Shown: positions 12,301 through 24,297 of the stretch, one piece after another
How positions within the stretch are numbered: position 1 is the first letter of the stretch
How the letters are laid out: the number at the start of each line of letters is the position of its first letter
DNA from: Pestalotiopsis fici W106-1
Lineage: Eukaryota; Ascomycota; Sordariomycetes; Amphisphaeriales; Sporocadaceae
Direction: 5' to 3'
DNA: 64,000 nt
NCBI RefSeq assembly: GCF_000516985.1
Contig: NW_006917103.1
Location: 434,001 to 498,000 of the forward strand
Translations under genes and position numbers: made by a program
Notes under the pieces: model-generated
Seen by the model: the letters and a program-made list of their open reading frames with translations, nothing else
What the model was told of the DNA's origin: nothing
The model's database searches: none

Positions 12301-13967
12301 GAATGAATGGGGCATTCCGTTGGAAAAAGTAGCGACGGATTTGTCTTGATTCATGAAGGTTTTTCAAGAAGGGGCATGACGTACCCGTTTGCTCGCATGT
12401 CCAGAGGAGAGGGGGAGAAAGAAAAAAGAGGATGCATGCATATGTCACCCCCCGTGCAGAGACTCTGCAGGATCAAGACAAAACTCAAAACATGGATGGC
12501 TATGGGGAATTAATGATGTGAATTACTTCAAAATAATAATCGTTTGTATGTCGTCGAAATCTTTCCCTCCTCCGGCTCGTCTTCTAGTGCTGGTTCTGTA
12601 TGGGTATCATGCGCATGTATTTCCTCTTCCCTGTTATCCGGCTGAATAATGTCCTTTTTTCAAATTTTCCCAAAAACTCATTTCTCTTCTCTCCACCTTA
12701 TTGCGAATTGCGAATCTTGATCTTGATTCTGCGACATCCACTGCATCTTTGGTCGCAAACGAGAGAGTCAGAATTCCTTCTGTTTTCTCCGGTGGGCGAG
12801 GAAAGGTGATGGGGGAAAAACTCACCTAGGATGCTCGCAATGCTCACACATGTCCTCTGCGGCCGGGTGTTGCTGTTTGCAGTCGCAACACTCCCAAAAG
12901 TGGGCATAAATGGACCGATGTGCCGGTTGGGGAGTCATGGCTTTGTGATGAGATTTCTTCTGATGTGTGTATATGTGTCTCTCCTCTCCCTGTTCCGTAC
13001 GGGTGCCTGGGGGTTGCGATGAAAGTAAAGCCAAGGATGGAAAGACGGATCAGTATGCGGAGAGACCCAGTCACAGTCTTGCTCGAATATGTCCCCCTTC
13101 TTTACTCAGCAGTGCACTTCGTGAGTGAGGAAGAGTAATTAATCTTTCATGCTCAATGAGTCTGCGTATGTGCCGACGTATGCTGATTAAGAATATGGTG
13201 CATGTTAAAGCGTCGAGAACGTCTGGTGAAATCACAGCCAGGAGAGAGGAGCAGACAGAATGCGAGTGACTAACAAAAATAGGTCGCAACAGGATCACAG
13301 CTTTGGAGAAGCCGACAAAGTTAAAGTAGTCTCTTTGTTTTTAAGTCTTTCTCGCTTGGAGGCTAGTCCAGTTCCCCCATGTCTGGAGGTCCGCCCATGC
13401 AGACCTTGAAGAAGAAGAGTTCAGTCCATCACGTCACATGTCTCTATAAGCCCAAGAGACAGCTTTGGGGTGGAAAATGCTATTTTGACTATTGTCCATG
13501 GTATACAATCCGTCAAACGCGTCTAACCCGGCTGAATGGGTTATGCAATCTTACGTCAGCTATGGCCTTGACAGCTTCATTGGACACAAAACACCCCTGG
13601 TCATCAATCATTTTAGGTGGAATCCTACGCCTGCAGAAATAATGTTTCTTTCCCATGTGAAACTCGCGGAAGCAGATAAATTTAGAACTTTGCCAATCTC
13701 TCAAGTTCAAAGGTCCTCTCTGCTGGATTTGCGCACTCCCGTCGCGGGGATTAGAAACGTGCTTAAGGTTGTACTTGTACGACGTGAATCTGGAAACAAG
13801 GGGGGGTGGGTGGAAATCCGAGCCTCCTCCCGTCACGAGGTTCAGCACACCACCATGGTTCCGTAAGGCTGGGTCATATGGTGCGCTTCTATAAATATGG
13901 GCAATCCTACCGGAGTCCTGCGTAAAGGGGAACAAAAAAGAGCAACCTATTTCTCTCTTCCCACTTT
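12301..13967. other. Intergenic region between convergent genes
   Basis: About 1.7 kb between the 3' ends of the MAPEG gene and the DUF1308 gene. Overlapping frames on both strands at 13492-13935 have no family resemblance. Pyrimidine-rich tracts are present. No RNA gene or repeat is recognised. Confidence 0.5.
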
Positions 13968-15637
13968 CTAACCCGCTGCGACGTTGGTATCAGGATGGAA
14001 CTTCTCGACGCCACAGGTGCAGCCGTTGGCTTCACAGTTTCCAATGTGCTTCTTACGCCATCCTGCGGACTTGGGTACACCCAAAAGCGGTCTCGACGAG
14101 GAAAAGGCCCACATGGATGGCCAAATCTCGTCATCCAAAGTGGTGCCGTCGCGTTCGGAGAATTTTTCCAAGCCATGCGCCAATTGTTTCGTCGCAACGC
14201 CGTTGCAAGTCACCGTGGTGAGCTTCTTGGCCCAGCCATAGGTAAACACTGAGCGGCCTGGATTGAGCTGGTTCTCCAAGACGACCTTTGCCTGAGGCGG
14301 AAGCCCCTGGAGGTCGGACTCGATATTGACCACGCGGACGGGTAGCCTTAGCGAAGTTGGGACGGGATGAACGGACCATTTCTGAAGTTCCTCGAGCAGT
14401 TGCGCTGGCGTCTTTGACGAGTCTTCTCCCAAGACAATCTTGGCGCGAGCCCTTTCCCCTGGCGTGCCGATAGTATCGACAATGTGCTTGTATGTCTCAA
14501 TGGCCTCTTGGACACAGACGAGTTCGTAGCCTCCTATGATGGGGTAGACCTGTCTTTCCAGAAAGTTTTCCTTTTCTTCCTGTTCGCAGTGGGCAAGTCT
14601 TTGGCGGTCAAACCAATCTTCTACGGTGACGTTGGTATGCGAAAATTCGGAAGTGAGTGCTACTATAACAGACGTGTCAATATTGAGTAATCCGGAAAAT
14701 GAAGCCCTAGGATTCGGATACATGAGAGCCATGGTACTCTCGCTGAGCTCGGGTGGCGGCTTGACATCATCCCTGCAAAAGACCTCCAAGCCAGGAATTT
14801 GACGACATAGATCAATAATCTTATCAACCTCGACATTTTCTCCCAGTCTTATCCTTGGGAGTACAAGATGAACGGCTGGTGGTTTTGTGCGAATCCGGTG
14901 ATTTGTGGCTGCTCTGGCCAGTTCCTTGGCAGTCTTGAGGATCGGAATATCCAAATCATCCTCAATGGTATAGCCAGTCGGCCCATCCTCATCGCTGTCG
15001 TCGCAAAAGACGGCTTCCTTGGCCAAGTCGTATAGAAGCCGTTTATTTGTAATGGTAGATATTTTGACCCAGGTCTAGAGAAAAATGGTCAAGAAGGAAC
15101 TTGAATCAAGCAGTATCTGATCAGCTACCAAGCATACTTACGCGGCCGTTATCAGTAATCAGGTCAACGAGGCTGTGACGATATTTCGAGCCCATGTGGG
15201 TTCCCAAAGATGGTATAATGCGTTGCCCTGGGGCAAGTAGAGGTTTGTCGAGTTTTTGAGTGCATATCCGATGTCTTATATCAAAAAGATTTGAGGACCT
15301 CTTGGCGGCGTCCCATAGTCTGAGGAGGTTTGGTCACCAGAAATCAGCCTGCGACGCAAGGCATACAAAGTGTCAACCCAACTCACGTCTCAAAGAATAA
15401 TAGATTGCTACCGGAGCGCCCCTTGCTAGGTTGCGTACCAGTGGCATCTTCGGCGCATCGTTTTTGCAAGAGATCAATCTCGTTCTTCAGGTCGCCTCTG
15501 AGAGATGATAGTTTGCCTCCCACTTGTGGAATAGGTATCGTGCCGAGCGTATTTTTCCGAACGTGCGCCGCAAAGAGTTCGATCTCTTGGTATAGTGCGC
15601 GCGCACGATCAAGATCCAATGCCAGACTCATTTGCAT
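13968..15637 (-). CDS. DUF1308 protein (human C7orf25 / UPF0415 homologue)
   Basis: Three exons on the minus strand (15637-15387, 15319-15142, 15074-13968), with two 67-bp introns using GTGAGT and GTAAGT donors; 511 residues. The N-terminal part (MQMSLALDLDRARALYQE) is helical. Exon 2 carries the conserved LWDAAKRSSNLFDIRHR and YRHSLVDLITDNGR region. The C-terminal half is DUF1308, ending in the diagnostic WAFSSSRPLLGVPKSAGWR. An acidic CDDSDEDGPTG stretch sits just before it. The family occurs across fungi and animals. PIN-like nuclease relatives have been suggested for it, but I cannot verify catalytic residues and the function is unknown. The MQM start has a second Met two codons later; either could be used. 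It is convergent with the MAPEG gene. Confidence 0.9.
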
Positions 15638-16222
15638 GTAATAGGTGCTTTTGAATCATAACCAGTCACAGGGAATAGAAGCAGTAGAACGTTACTGTAT
15701 AGAAGTTGTAAATGCTGAGTCACAACACAAGCCAGTCACAATGTCAGCGTCAACGAGCTGCAGATCACATGATCCCCTCTATTTTTAGCGCTGTCAGTCC
15801 CCTGGAGGTGCACCATCTTTGGGGACGAGGAGCCTAATTTGAGCCTAAAATGTACTGGAGAGGCAAATTCAATGGATGACCCATTATTTCTTGCAGCAGT
15901 CACGACAAGATGGGATAAATCATGAAGTGGTGACAATGAGTCTTGTTGAGCCGCACCTCGGTAGACTGGGCTTAAAAAGAATGTCTCATTCCCCATGGCT
16001 GAAAGAAAGGGAGCACGTCGGCGACGATGTATGAATCGAACCAAACATCAGTCAAAACACAGGCCTGCTAATGCCGGCATTGTGGAGTGGAACTCCTCAA
16101 ATGGTCAACGCTCCATATCGAGCCTCCTCTTTCTAAATGCTTCGTCCTAAGCCCATGCAATCCATCAGCGGTTGAAAGATATCAGAAGCAGAACAGTACC
16201 GTGATGATTGTGACAGTTCGAT
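15638..16222. other. Divergent spacer, DUF1308 gene to HET relic
   Basis: About 585 bases between the DUF1308 start and the HET pseudogene, presumably containing both promoters. No coding feature is recognised. Confidence 0.45.
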
Positions 16223-17731
16223 ATGCTATGCTTTGGCTGCCAGGATCTGAAGGGCCCTCGTGAATACGGATTCCATCGTAAACTTCCGTCATGCGAAGGT
16301 TGTGATCTTTTCAATAAAGCCGTCAAATCATTGCCAGACTCAGTGCGGGTGAGGTATCGTCAAAAGTTGAATTATTTCAAAGTTCTTCAAGATCCTCACA
16401 AGTATGATTTGGAAAATGATTAAAAAGGTGAGGTCGAGACAAGATAATGCTCGTCGTCACTCTCTGGAGATGAATGAGCCAATCCATATCTCTGGCATTG
16501 AAGGTAAGACACCCTTACTCTCCAACCCTTATCCGAGCCTGTCGAGACTGATTGCTGAGAAAGGTATATCGAATCCTTGGTGTTTGCATGCGACGATCAA
16601 GGATTTGCCAAAGACTACCTCTTCGGCGAAAGCGATGAGCTCTCTGTTGCAATGGCTTAAAGACTGTAACCAGAATCACGGTGCGTGTAGACTCGATGGT
16701 ACACCAAAGCTGCCTCACCGATACATTGACCTTGGCGAGGATCCCAATGGCCCCGTCAAGCTCCAGGAACCATCCGGAGAAACTGGTCTCTGTATCTGCC
16801 TTAGTTATAGCTGGGGCAAAAGACTCTTCCTCAACACGACCATGGGAAATATCAAATATCATCAGCAAGGCATTCCCCTCAATTATTTGCCGCAGCTCTT
16901 TCAAGATCTTGCGCAACAATTGCGCGAACTCTGGAGATAAGTTACATGTGGATAAATGCCCTCTGCACCATCCAACAAGATCAAGAAGACTGAGAGACAC
17001 AATCTGCTTGTATGCTCGTCATCTACCGCAATGCCTATGTCGCCGTGGCCTCTGTTTCGACAGCCACTCCACATGAAACCTATTAAACTACCAGCGTTGG
17101 CTGGATCGGCAGAAATCTTCAGACGCGCTACTGGAAACACATATGTGGCTGGGCTGTGGAGAGAAACGCTCCTGGTAGACCTATGCTGGTATCGCAAAGA
17201 CTTCAGATCCGAAAAGAACTCCTCGTCACAAAATGCTCCATCATGGTCGTGGGCTTCCGTTGATGGCGGCGTTGAATATGATCACGACTTGTATCGCAAG
17301 CCTCCCAAGGTCCTTAATACGATTACGAAATTTGGAACTCTTCTCAACGTTGCCTATGAAGCTATAACAGTCGACAATCTGTCAAGACACACTTGGGTCG
17401 TCGAGCTTGAAGCTTCTCTTGTACCTCCCAATCGAATCGTCCCCGTATTCGACAAGTACGAAGACGAAGCATTAAGTTCAACATGGGTAATCGCGAATTC
17501 AGTGCCTGCGTTATACCAGATGGACGTGTGGACTTGCATGGCTCTGAACCCATATTCTTCCTTCCTTTGGCATCTAGAGGCTACTTTGGCCACGGGGTCG
17601 TGTTGATCAAGGAGAACGTGTCTCACCAAATTGCACACTTTAAAGGAATTGGCGTGGTGGAGATCAAGGATGCGAAGCGGTTGCGTTCAGAATTGTTGGA
17701 GCTAGAGACTACAATGATTCGAATAATGTGA
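16223..17731 (+). pseudogene. Heterokaryon-incompatibility (HET) domain gene, broken and internally deleted
   Basis: Fragments in at least three frame segments together resemble a HET-domain protein. The Cys-rich N terminus (LCFGCQDLK, CEGCDLFNKA) is at 16223-16423. The HET core begins about 16404-16940 (LPHRYIDLG, CICLSYSWGK, GIPLNYLPQLFQD). It then shifts frame near 16938 into MWINALCTIQQDQED, which hits TGA at 16991 where the family normally has Trp. After RNAYVAVASVS the reading stops at TAA 17084. A different frame resumes with LPALAGSAEIF, TYVAGLWRE and APSWSWASVDGG, which belong to the far C-terminal part of such proteins. A last shift near 17490-17510 leads to the terminal VIPDGRVDLHG...FLPLASRG segment, ending at 17731. 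The usual middle of 150-250 residues is missing. HET genes govern non-self recognition after cell fusion and cell death; this copy is very unlikely to make a working protein. Confidence 0.8.
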
Positions 17732-18712
17732 CACGGTTTGCTACCAAAAAGTCACCTCTTTGACCAAGAGACGCAATGGCCCCACCACTTGGAAGTTAGT
17801 ACGTAGAATCGTACCAGATCACGGGGGCCTGGATGAGATGGCGACCGTAACATAACTGCTTCTCGAGTACAGTCAACAAGTCTTCGCGAGTCATGGAATA
17901 CGGGCCAGTGCAAGGAGTAATATTGTAGAAATAACTTCGTTCCAGTATATTCAAATAAGCTCGAAGAACTGTCAATATTTCAAGCTCGGGGAGATATGAA
18001 TACAAGTAAACACCCGCAAAGCAGCAAAGCGGGACGAGATATAATTCCCGGTGCCGAAGCTAATATTAGTACATGATTCCCACCGATTCACTCCATATTG
18101 TGGATATAATCGGCGGCCTCGTCTTCCTTTGCCACGTAGTCGGTGCCCAGAGGGAAAGAAGAAAAAGTACCACTCCTAGTGTTACTGGTCAACTGACTTC
18201 ACTCGTCTGCGCATGGACTCCCGTCGCGCCGAACGAGCCGTGGCAGGGTGGCAGCTGTCACGACGTTGAAACTGAGATTGGAAAGCATCCCAAGTCGGCG
18301 AGGCCGTGGAGAAAAAGTGGACACGCGAAGCCATGGCATTCCTGGATACGAATCCTCCCTGGGCCGATAGCAGTTTAGTCGAGAACCTTGACATGGGGGT
18401 CGCCGCATTAGCGGGTGCTATACCCATAAAATCAGGCACCATAATTCATCTCCCCGTGCGCTGTGCCTCGCTGGGCAAAGGTTTGTTGACGCGCGCACAG
18501 TGCACACCTCCACGCAGGTGAATCCTCCTATTCTTCTCCTCTCTTTTTCTTTTCTTCTCATTTGGCTGGATTCTTTCTTAGTCTCTTCCAAAAACAATAG
18601 TCACTCTTTTTTTTTTATCGTCGCTCTTTTGAACAAATGGAAAGGAAATACTGAAGGAAACACTTCCGGCGATGAAAGTCCTCACTCGCCGCGAAAACCA
18701 CAGTACCTACTC
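17732..18712. other. Intergenic region with CT-rich tract before Ecm33-like gene
   Basis: About 980 bases with no recognisable gene. The stretch 18528-18625 is strongly pyrimidine-rich (runs of TTCTTCTC and T9), as is common just upstream of expressed fungal genes. The frame of the next gene stays open upstream to an ATG at 18500, but that extension is low-complexity. Confidence 0.5.
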
Positions 18713-20230
18713 ATGCTTCTGCGTGCTGTTGCCCTCGCTATCCACTTGGCAGGGCTAGCCTATGGTGAGTCAAAAGTTCTTGTTGCCTTTTTTTTCCGAT
18801 ACGAGATGTGTACAAAGTACCATCCACATATTTCCGATGGGTGTTTTGAGTCCAGTAGCACTATTGTTCCATCACGTACCCATCATTATTGAAAGGACAC
18901 TTCGATGTCTTCTCAATTCACCTATACTGACCATTGTTAATCACCTGGTTAGCCGAGTGTGGCAAGTCTATATTCTCCGACGATGGAAAGATTCAATATC
19001 TAGACGGCTGTGCCGACAGCTCTTATGCTGCCAACGTTACCGTTCAGCCCGGAGTGACGCGGCTGGATATAAGCAATATTACTGCTGTTGCAAACCTCGA
19101 CTGCCGGGACAATACGGAACTCACCTCCATATCAGCATCCGAACTCCAGTCAGTCTATGGAAATGTGACTTTTTCCAACGTCTCTTCATTGTCGTACATT
19201 GACCTGCCCAAACTCTATACGGCAGGTAATGTGGTGCTTGAAAATGTCAAGAGCATCAACATACCCGAGCTGTACGCTGTCGACAGCATGCGGATAGCAA
19301 ACACTAGTGTACAATACCTTACGCTCATTTTAAAAGATATTCAAACCGGGACCGTGGAGATCTCAGACAATGATCAACTGGCGCAGCTCAACTTCCCTAG
19401 TCTTACCAGTGTCATTGGCGGATTGGTGCTGGACAACAATGCGATTCTGCACGATTTGTCGTCGAGCTTTCCGGACCTTGCCACAATCAACGGAAATGTG
19501 GAAATTGTTGGCAACATTACGGGGTGCGTTCAATCACAACTTTCTTCGGCTTGAGGAAATATTGTACTGACATAACAGCAGCCTGACTCTGCCTGCGCTG
19601 GCCGAGGTCAGAGGAACATTAATAGTTAATGGGTCTGAAGCGCTGCAGTCGGACTGCAATACGCTGGACGCGGCCATGAGCGATGGGGCGCAACTATCGG
19701 GTCAATATGAATGCGTTGCCAGTGACGCTTGGGCAGATTCCGACGCCACCGGGAGCGGAGATGCAACAGAAACGGGCTCATCGATGACATCCGGCACAGC
19801 GACATCGGCGGCAGCAGCTTCGGGAGGGTCGTCGGGCGGACTATCTTTTGCCGCCAGCGTCGGCATCTTGTTCGGCGTCTTGGCCGTCGGGATCGCCGGA
19901 TTAATTGTCGCATTGATCCTACTGAGGCGCAAGAAGCAGGAAAAGAAGAAACAGGAGCGAGAGACCTCCAGGAGCCTCCAGGACGAAAAGCCCATCCTCG
20001 ACACGCCGGATCCATGGGCCAAGGCGGAGATGTCGGGCGAAAGTGCCTTTAGCGAATTGTCCGCAGAACCCGCCGCACCGCCGGAGCTGCATGGAGACGA
20101 GACTTTCAAGGGAGACAAGAGCCCCATTTACGAAATGGACGGCAGTATATATGAGATGGAAGGGAGCGTCTATGAGATTCCTGGTATCTTTGAAATGCCA
20201 GCCGAAGAGGTTGCTCGGGGACCAATCTAA
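18713..20230 (+). CDS. Ecm33-like receptor-L-domain surface protein with a transmembrane tail
   Basis: Three exons (18713-18764, 18953-19523, 19579-20230) encode 424 residues. A hydrophobic signal peptide (MLLRAVALAIHLAGLAYA) is split by the first intron. The ectodomain (about 20-250) has leucine-rich receptor-L-type repeats of the Ecm33/Sps2 kind (SISASELQSVYGNVTFSNV, LPKLYTAGNVVLENV, FPSLTSVIGGLVLDN, LPALAEVRGTL), several N-glycosylation sites and paired cysteines. A Ser/Thr/Gly/Ala-rich stalk leads to one membrane helix (about 296-323) followed by RRKKQEKKKQ. The roughly 100-residue tail, predicted cytoplasmic, is acidic and carries repeats IYEMDGS, IYEMEGS, VYEIPG and IFEMP at 390-414. 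Yeast Ecm33 is GPI-anchored; here a transmembrane helix and long tail replace the anchor, suggesting a wall sensor rather than a structural wall protein (inference). Confidence 0.8.
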
Positions 20231-20803
20231 CTCTGAACGAGACTCTTTCCTAATAATATGAAAAAAAATTACCTTATCCAACTTCAAGAAAACATGGTTT
20301 CTGTTGAAGGCACAGTGCATGCCAAGAAAACAGTCGACGAGATGTGATTTAATGACATAACGGACAAACATTGAATTCTTCGGGAAGCAGGCTGCAGCTG
20401 CCTTTTAGTTATTGTTTGCACTAATCCCATTCGGTTATAGCTTTGATTGGCCCAGGCAACCTTGCTAGGCTTCCGCAGCTACCACTGTAGCTTCATCAGT
20501 GTTGTTGAGTCTTGAAAGGCGTTACCGAGTACCAACTAACTCTGTACACTGACAGCTTATAACAACGACAAAGAATACACCCAATGCCACAAACCTTTAT
20601 TGACTTCTCAATTTTTCAACCAGTGATTGGGAGCATTTGATCTGGTCTGTCTCAGAAGCGACTCTGTTCGAGCAGCATAACTTGAGTTGTGCAAAATTGT
20701 TATCAACTGCATCAATCTACTGCTGTAGTTGCTCTGAGCTAGCACTGGAGCTCCAGCTGTGGCCTCTTGCCGCGAGTCCCATCCGTCACCTGACTGACCC
20801 GAC
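20231..20803. other. Intergenic spacer upstream of LIG4
   Basis: About 570 bases holding the 3' region of the Ecm33-like gene and the LIG4 promoter. No coding or RNA feature is seen. Confidence 0.5.
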
Positions 20804-23800
20804 ATGAGCCAACGCCGAGCCAAAGAGCGCGATGCAGGCGCCGTGGAGGAGGAAGTACGACAATATACCTTTGGCGGACACACCCTCGAGGAATTCGATG
20901 AAAAGTGAGATTTGATCTAAATGATCACCCATCCACCGAGAAGCGTCAACTGACAGGTCTGGCACAGCTATCCAAATAGGCCGAAGAATCACTCGCGGAC
21001 TTTGAGATTTGCAGAATTATTCCAGAACTTGTTCAACCCATTAAATGAGAACAAAAAAAAGCCACCTGGGCCAGCGGCTCGTCGCAAACAAAGAGGCGGC
21101 CGCGGCCCTTCGCAGCTGTCGCCACATGAACAGCGCCGTGCCATCATTGAGAGGTTCATGTCAAGATGGCGCGCAGAGGTTGGAAATGACTTTTATCCTG
21201 CCATGCGACTGATTCTACCCAATCAAGATCGTGATCGGGGCGTCTACGGCCTCAAAGAAAGCGCCATTGGCAAATTGCTTGTGCGAACCCTCAAGATTGA
21301 CAAGTATTCCACCGATGGACAAAGCCTACTCCAATGGAAACGACCGGGCCAGAAAGCGAGTCAGACGGCAGGTGACTTTGCTGGTCGCTGTTTGGAGGTG
21401 ATTGCCAAGCGTCCCATGCGCTCGAGCCCCGGGGACATGCGCGTAGCAGAGGTCAACGAGATGCTGGACAAGTTATCTGCTGCCTCGGGCGAGGCTGAGC
21501 AGTTACCAATTATTGAGGACTTTTACCAGAAAATGAGTCCAGAAGAGCTTATGTGGCTCATCCGGATCATCCTGAAGGAGATGAAAGTTGGTGCCACGGA
21601 AAGGACATTCTTCGACATATGGCACCCTGACGCCGAAGCTCTCTTCAACGTATCCTCTAGTCTCCGACGTGTCTGCTGGGAGTTGTATGATCGAGACGTA
21701 CGCCTCAATGATGATGACACGGGCGTTACCTTGATGCAGATCTTCCAGCCTCAATTAGCCCAGTATCAATATTTTGGCAGCTGGAAAAAGATGGTAGATC
21801 AGCTAACGAGAGACAAGGAGAATAACACAATCAGAGAGGATGCCGAGTTCTGGATTGAGGAGAAGCTCGATGGAGAACGCATGCAGATGCACATGATGGA
21901 AGACAAAACTGTGCCTGGAGGATTTCGCTTTGGCTGGTGGTCCCGCAAAGCCAAGGACTATGCCTATCTTTACGGTACCGGCTTGCGTGATCGCGACTCG
22001 GCACTTACGCAACATCTCAAAAACGCCTTTGTCCCTGGAGTCCGGAGCATCATTCTAGACGGCGAAATGGTTACGTGGGATATGCAACTAGACAAAATCA
22101 TGGCCTTTGGAACTCTCAAGTCCGCGGCGAATGCCGGCAAACGAAACCCGTACGATGAGGTTGGGGCACGTTGTCTATATCGTGTCTTTGACATTGTTTA
22201 CTTGAACGGTCAGGAATTGACCAGGTACACTCTTCAAGACCGACGTAACGCGCTGGAGAAGGCCGTGCCTGGCGTTCACCGAAGACTTGAACTACACGAT
22301 CATTTGGTGTCAACGTCAGCGGCCGATATTGAACCGCATCTGCGACAAGTAGTCGAGAATCGATCCGAAGGCCTAGTCATCAAGAATCCGCTTTCTGTCT
22401 ACAGCCTGAATCAGCGCAATGATGATTGGATCAAGGTGAAACCCGAGTACATCAAGGAGTATGGAGAAGCCGTCGATGTAGTCATTATTGGCGCATATTA
22501 TGGAACTGGACACCGTGGTGGCGCCCACTCCAGTTTCTTGTGTGGACTTCGGGTCACTGATGACGATATTGAACGTGGTGCAGACCCTGAGAAGTGCTTC
22601 AGCTTTATCAGAGTTGGTGGTGGCTTCGCTCTACAAGACTACCGCGAGATTGCAAACCGAACACAGGGCAAATGGACAGACTGGAACTCAAAAAGGCCAC
22701 CGAGCAAATACATTGAGCTGGCTGGAGGTGAGAGGCAATGGTGGAAACCAGACCAATGGATCCGACCCAAAGATTCGGTAGTGATTGCTGTGAAAGCAGC
22801 CAGCTCTGTTCCCTCGGATCAGTACGCGAAACAGGTAAGAGCAACAGAATCCCTGATCCTATATCCGTTCGTATTGTTCTCAGGCCACAGAAAGACCCGA
22901 GAAAATTACAGATCTCTTCAGATCACCTGAGCGAAGCAGATCTAGTCTCTATATCGTTCTAGGTGTCTTGTACAACTTTGCCAGCTGACTCTTGATCGTG
23001 ATTTTAGATAACATTAAGATTTCCACGATTCCAAAAGCTCCGTGATGACCGTGATTGGGATACAGCCCTCGACTGGCGACAATTCGAAGATCTCAAGACG
23101 CAGATTGCAGTCAAACAGGAAGAGAAGGAGATGAATTTTGAACGGCGAAGACGAAACACTAAGCGGATCAAGAAGGAAATGGTCATCATGGGTCAAGAAG
23201 CGACACCGGTCGAGTTTGGCGGCCCAAAGACCAAGCTCTTTCAAGGTCTCGAGTTTTGTGTCTTGTCAGAATCCGTGCAGCCAAAGAAGAGCAAGACTCA
23301 GATTGAAGTCCTGATCAAGGAGAATGGTGGCAGGATATCCCAGCGAGCGATCCCAAATGCCGACATGATATTGATTGGTGACAAAAAGGTCCTCAAGGTG
23401 GCCAGTTTGATCAAGGCAGGCCCGGTCGACATTATTAGTCCAAAGTGGGTTCTCGACTGCGTGGCACAGAGTGATGCCAGCGCGGGTTTCCTCCTACCAT
23501 ATGAGCCTAGGCACTTGTTTCACGTTTCGGATGAGATGAAGGAGCAAGCCCAAGAGAACCTGGACGACTATGGCGACAGCTATGCCCGAGACATTGATGT
23601 CGCAGAGCTCAAGGCCCTCTTGCAGGATATGCCCAAGAATGAAATCATTGATGAACCTTTTCATTCGGGCGCATTCGTCGAGCAGCTCGAGGCGCATGGT
23701 CATGATATAGGAAACATCAAGGGCCATATGTTCAAGAGAGTGGTGGCCCACTTTGCAACAGCGGATAATGTTTTGGATATCTCTGTTCTCAAGTACAAGA

Positions 23801-24036
23801 ATTGGGTTAGATTCGGCGGAGGCATCATTGTTGACGATCTCGAGGACCGATCCGTCACTCACGTCGTGGTAGTCGCTAAAGACGACGATCCACGTGCTGA
23901 ACGAGACCTTTCCGCAGAGATTCGATCCGTCATAAGCAAAAGAACTCAGATTCCCCGGCTGGTAACTCGAAAATGGCTGGAGGATTGTTGGACTGAAGGC
24001 ACTATGTTGGACGAGGAAAGATTCTCGCCGCAATGA
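20804..24036 (+). CDS. LIG4: DNA ligase IV, non-homologous end joining
   Basis: Three exons (20804-20904, 20968-22834, 23008-24036) encode 998 residues, the usual size for fungal ligase IV. It is the ATP-dependent ligase that seals double-strand breaks in end joining with an XRCC4/Lif1 partner in the nucleus. The N-terminal DNA-binding domain includes FYPAMRLILPNQDRDRGVYGLKE. The adenylation motif EEKLDGERMQ gives the nucleotidyl lysine at K333. Later motifs include ILDGEMVTWD, SEGLVIKNP and DWIKVKPEY. Exon 3 holds the end of the OB domain and two BRCT repeats (about 730-809 and 887-989), with conserved WVLDC and WLEDC. The linker between them (about 841-865) is where the family binds its partner. 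The short first exon joins through a phase-2 intron with a CTGAC branch site. The gene ends 261 bases from the convergent UPRT gene. Confidence 0.95.
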
Positions 24037-24297
24037 TTAATTTGCCGCGATTGTATCACTTATATAGGCGCATCTGCAAAATGTCACCGAGGGCAATCAA
24101 GGTGGCTCATCAAGATATCTTTGCCAAGAGGATTCTTTTTCCAGTTATGCTTAACCCAAAACCCAATATGGCCTGAACGCCTTTCTTTCAGTGACCACCC
24201 AAAAAACAATGCAAAATAATTCAAGACTGGCTGAACCTTGCTTCAACTCACAACATAAAACATCATGACGGACCAAGTTTCTGTTCAAAGCCCTCTC

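Noticed and set aside
13492..13935. Overlapping 124- and 140-codon frames on opposite strands
   Set aside because: Neither has domain resemblance, good start context or splice logic; they sit in a convergent 3' intergenic region.
16033..16042. GGTTCGATTC on the minus strand, again T-loop-like
   Set aside because: The flanks do not pair as a T stem and there is no A box at the right distance.
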